From Planctomycetaceae bacterium (GTDB lineage Bacteria; Planctomycetota; Planctomycetia; Planctomycetales; Planctomycetaceae), in contig DLVV01000289.1 in NCBI GenBank assembly GCA_003445035.1, forward strand, positions 17,027 through 22,192: a stretch of DNA of 5,166 bases, read 5' to 3'. The notes beneath the pieces are model-generated. The model did no database searches, was not told where the DNA came from, and saw only the letters and a list, made by a program, of their open reading frames with translations. The translations under genes and the position numbers were made by a program. Of this stretch, positions 4,918-5,166 are shown piece after piece (within the stretch, counting starts at the first letter, position 1; every line of letters starts with the position of its first letter).

Positions 4918-5166
4918 ATGACCAAGGCATCAGAATACCGGCAAATGAGCGACGAACAGTTGACGCATGAGTTGCGTCAACTGATCGAGGAATTGTTCCG
5001 GTTGACGGTGCAGGCAGCCACCGAGCGGCTCGATGCACCGAGCAACCTCCGCAAAATCAGGCGGGACATCGCGAGGGTCAAGACGATTCAGCGTGAGCGC
5101 GAATTGTCGGGAGAGGGAGAAGTGGTCGAGGACGTGGCTGAGGTGACCGAGGAAGCGGCTGAGGTG
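4918..5166 (+). CDS. rpmC: 50S ribosomal protein L29 with acidic C-terminal extension, 5' part
   Basis: L29 is a small two-helix protein beside L23 at the tunnel exit. The reading frame is open for 83 codons to the window edge with no stop, so the gene is incomplete. Residues 1-64 match the family: YRQMSDEQLTHELRQLIEELFRLTVQAA (7-34), then NLRKIRRDIARVKTIQRERE (43-62), which contains the L29 signature. E. coli L29 is 63 residues, so this product has at least about 20 extra residues. The extra part is Glu/Val/Ala-rich and includes two 7-residue units, VEDVAEV and TEEAAEV. The ATG at 4918 fits the family N-terminus. The position after rplP is canonical, and rpsQ would be expected next. Confidence 0.95.
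   Translation, partial: MTKASEYRQMSDEQLTHELRQLIEELFRLTVQAATERLDAPSNLRKIRRDIARVKTIQRERELSGEGEVVEDVAEVTEEAAEV

Overview
The window is a contiguous stretch of the bacterial S10 ribosomal-protein operon, with every gene on the + strand. The order is the classical one: rpsJ (3' end only) - rplC - rplD - rplW - rplB - rpsS - rplV - rpsC - rplP - rpmC (5' part only). The products are S10, L3, L4, L23, L2, S19, L22, S3, L16 and L29. All ten were identified by reading the translations against family sequences known from memory; no search was run. The rest of the operon (rpsQ would usually follow rpmC) and the promoter/leader upstream of rpsJ lie outside the window.

The DNA is GC-rich and the proteins are clearly bacterial. 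Several traits suggest a member of the Planctomycetota or a related lineage: an L2 with A-H-P-M before GGGEGR and a GGRHPCSP stretch after it, a long basic insertion in L3, an L23 with a polar N-terminal extension, an L29 with an acidic C-terminal extension, and unusually long spacers (about 20 to 140 bp) inside an operon that is tightly packed in most bacteria. This placement is an inference from remembered family features and is not proven here.

Layout: 1-54 is the end of rpsJ. 55-113 is a spacer with two overlapping hairpins. 114-836 is rplC, 893-1579 rplD and 1600-1944 rplW. 1945-2081 is a 137-bp A/C-rich spacer with no gene. 2082-2939 is rplB, 3001-3270 rpsS and 3332-3673 rplV. 3674-3766 is a spacer with a perfect 7-bp hairpin. 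3767-4471 is rpsC, which overlaps rplP (4410-4829) by 62 bp. 4830-4917 is a G-poor spacer, and rpmC runs from 4918 past the window edge. No stretch over 300 bp lacks a gene. I see no tRNA or rRNA gene, mobile element, CRISPR array, convincing promoter or intrinsic terminator.

The genes encode two kinds of ribosome part. L2, L3, L4, L16, L22, L23 and L29 belong to the 50S subunit: L2, L3, L4 and L16 lie close to the peptidyl-transferase centre or tunnel, while L22, L23 and L29 lie around the polypeptide exit. S3, S10 and S19 form part of the 30S head. There is no hidden novel system that I can support. The points worth a second look are protein-level departures from the usual families (L2 active-region residues, the L22 tunnel-loop residue, the L3, L23 and L29 extensions), the rpsC/rplP overlap, and structured or A/C-rich intergenic leaders.
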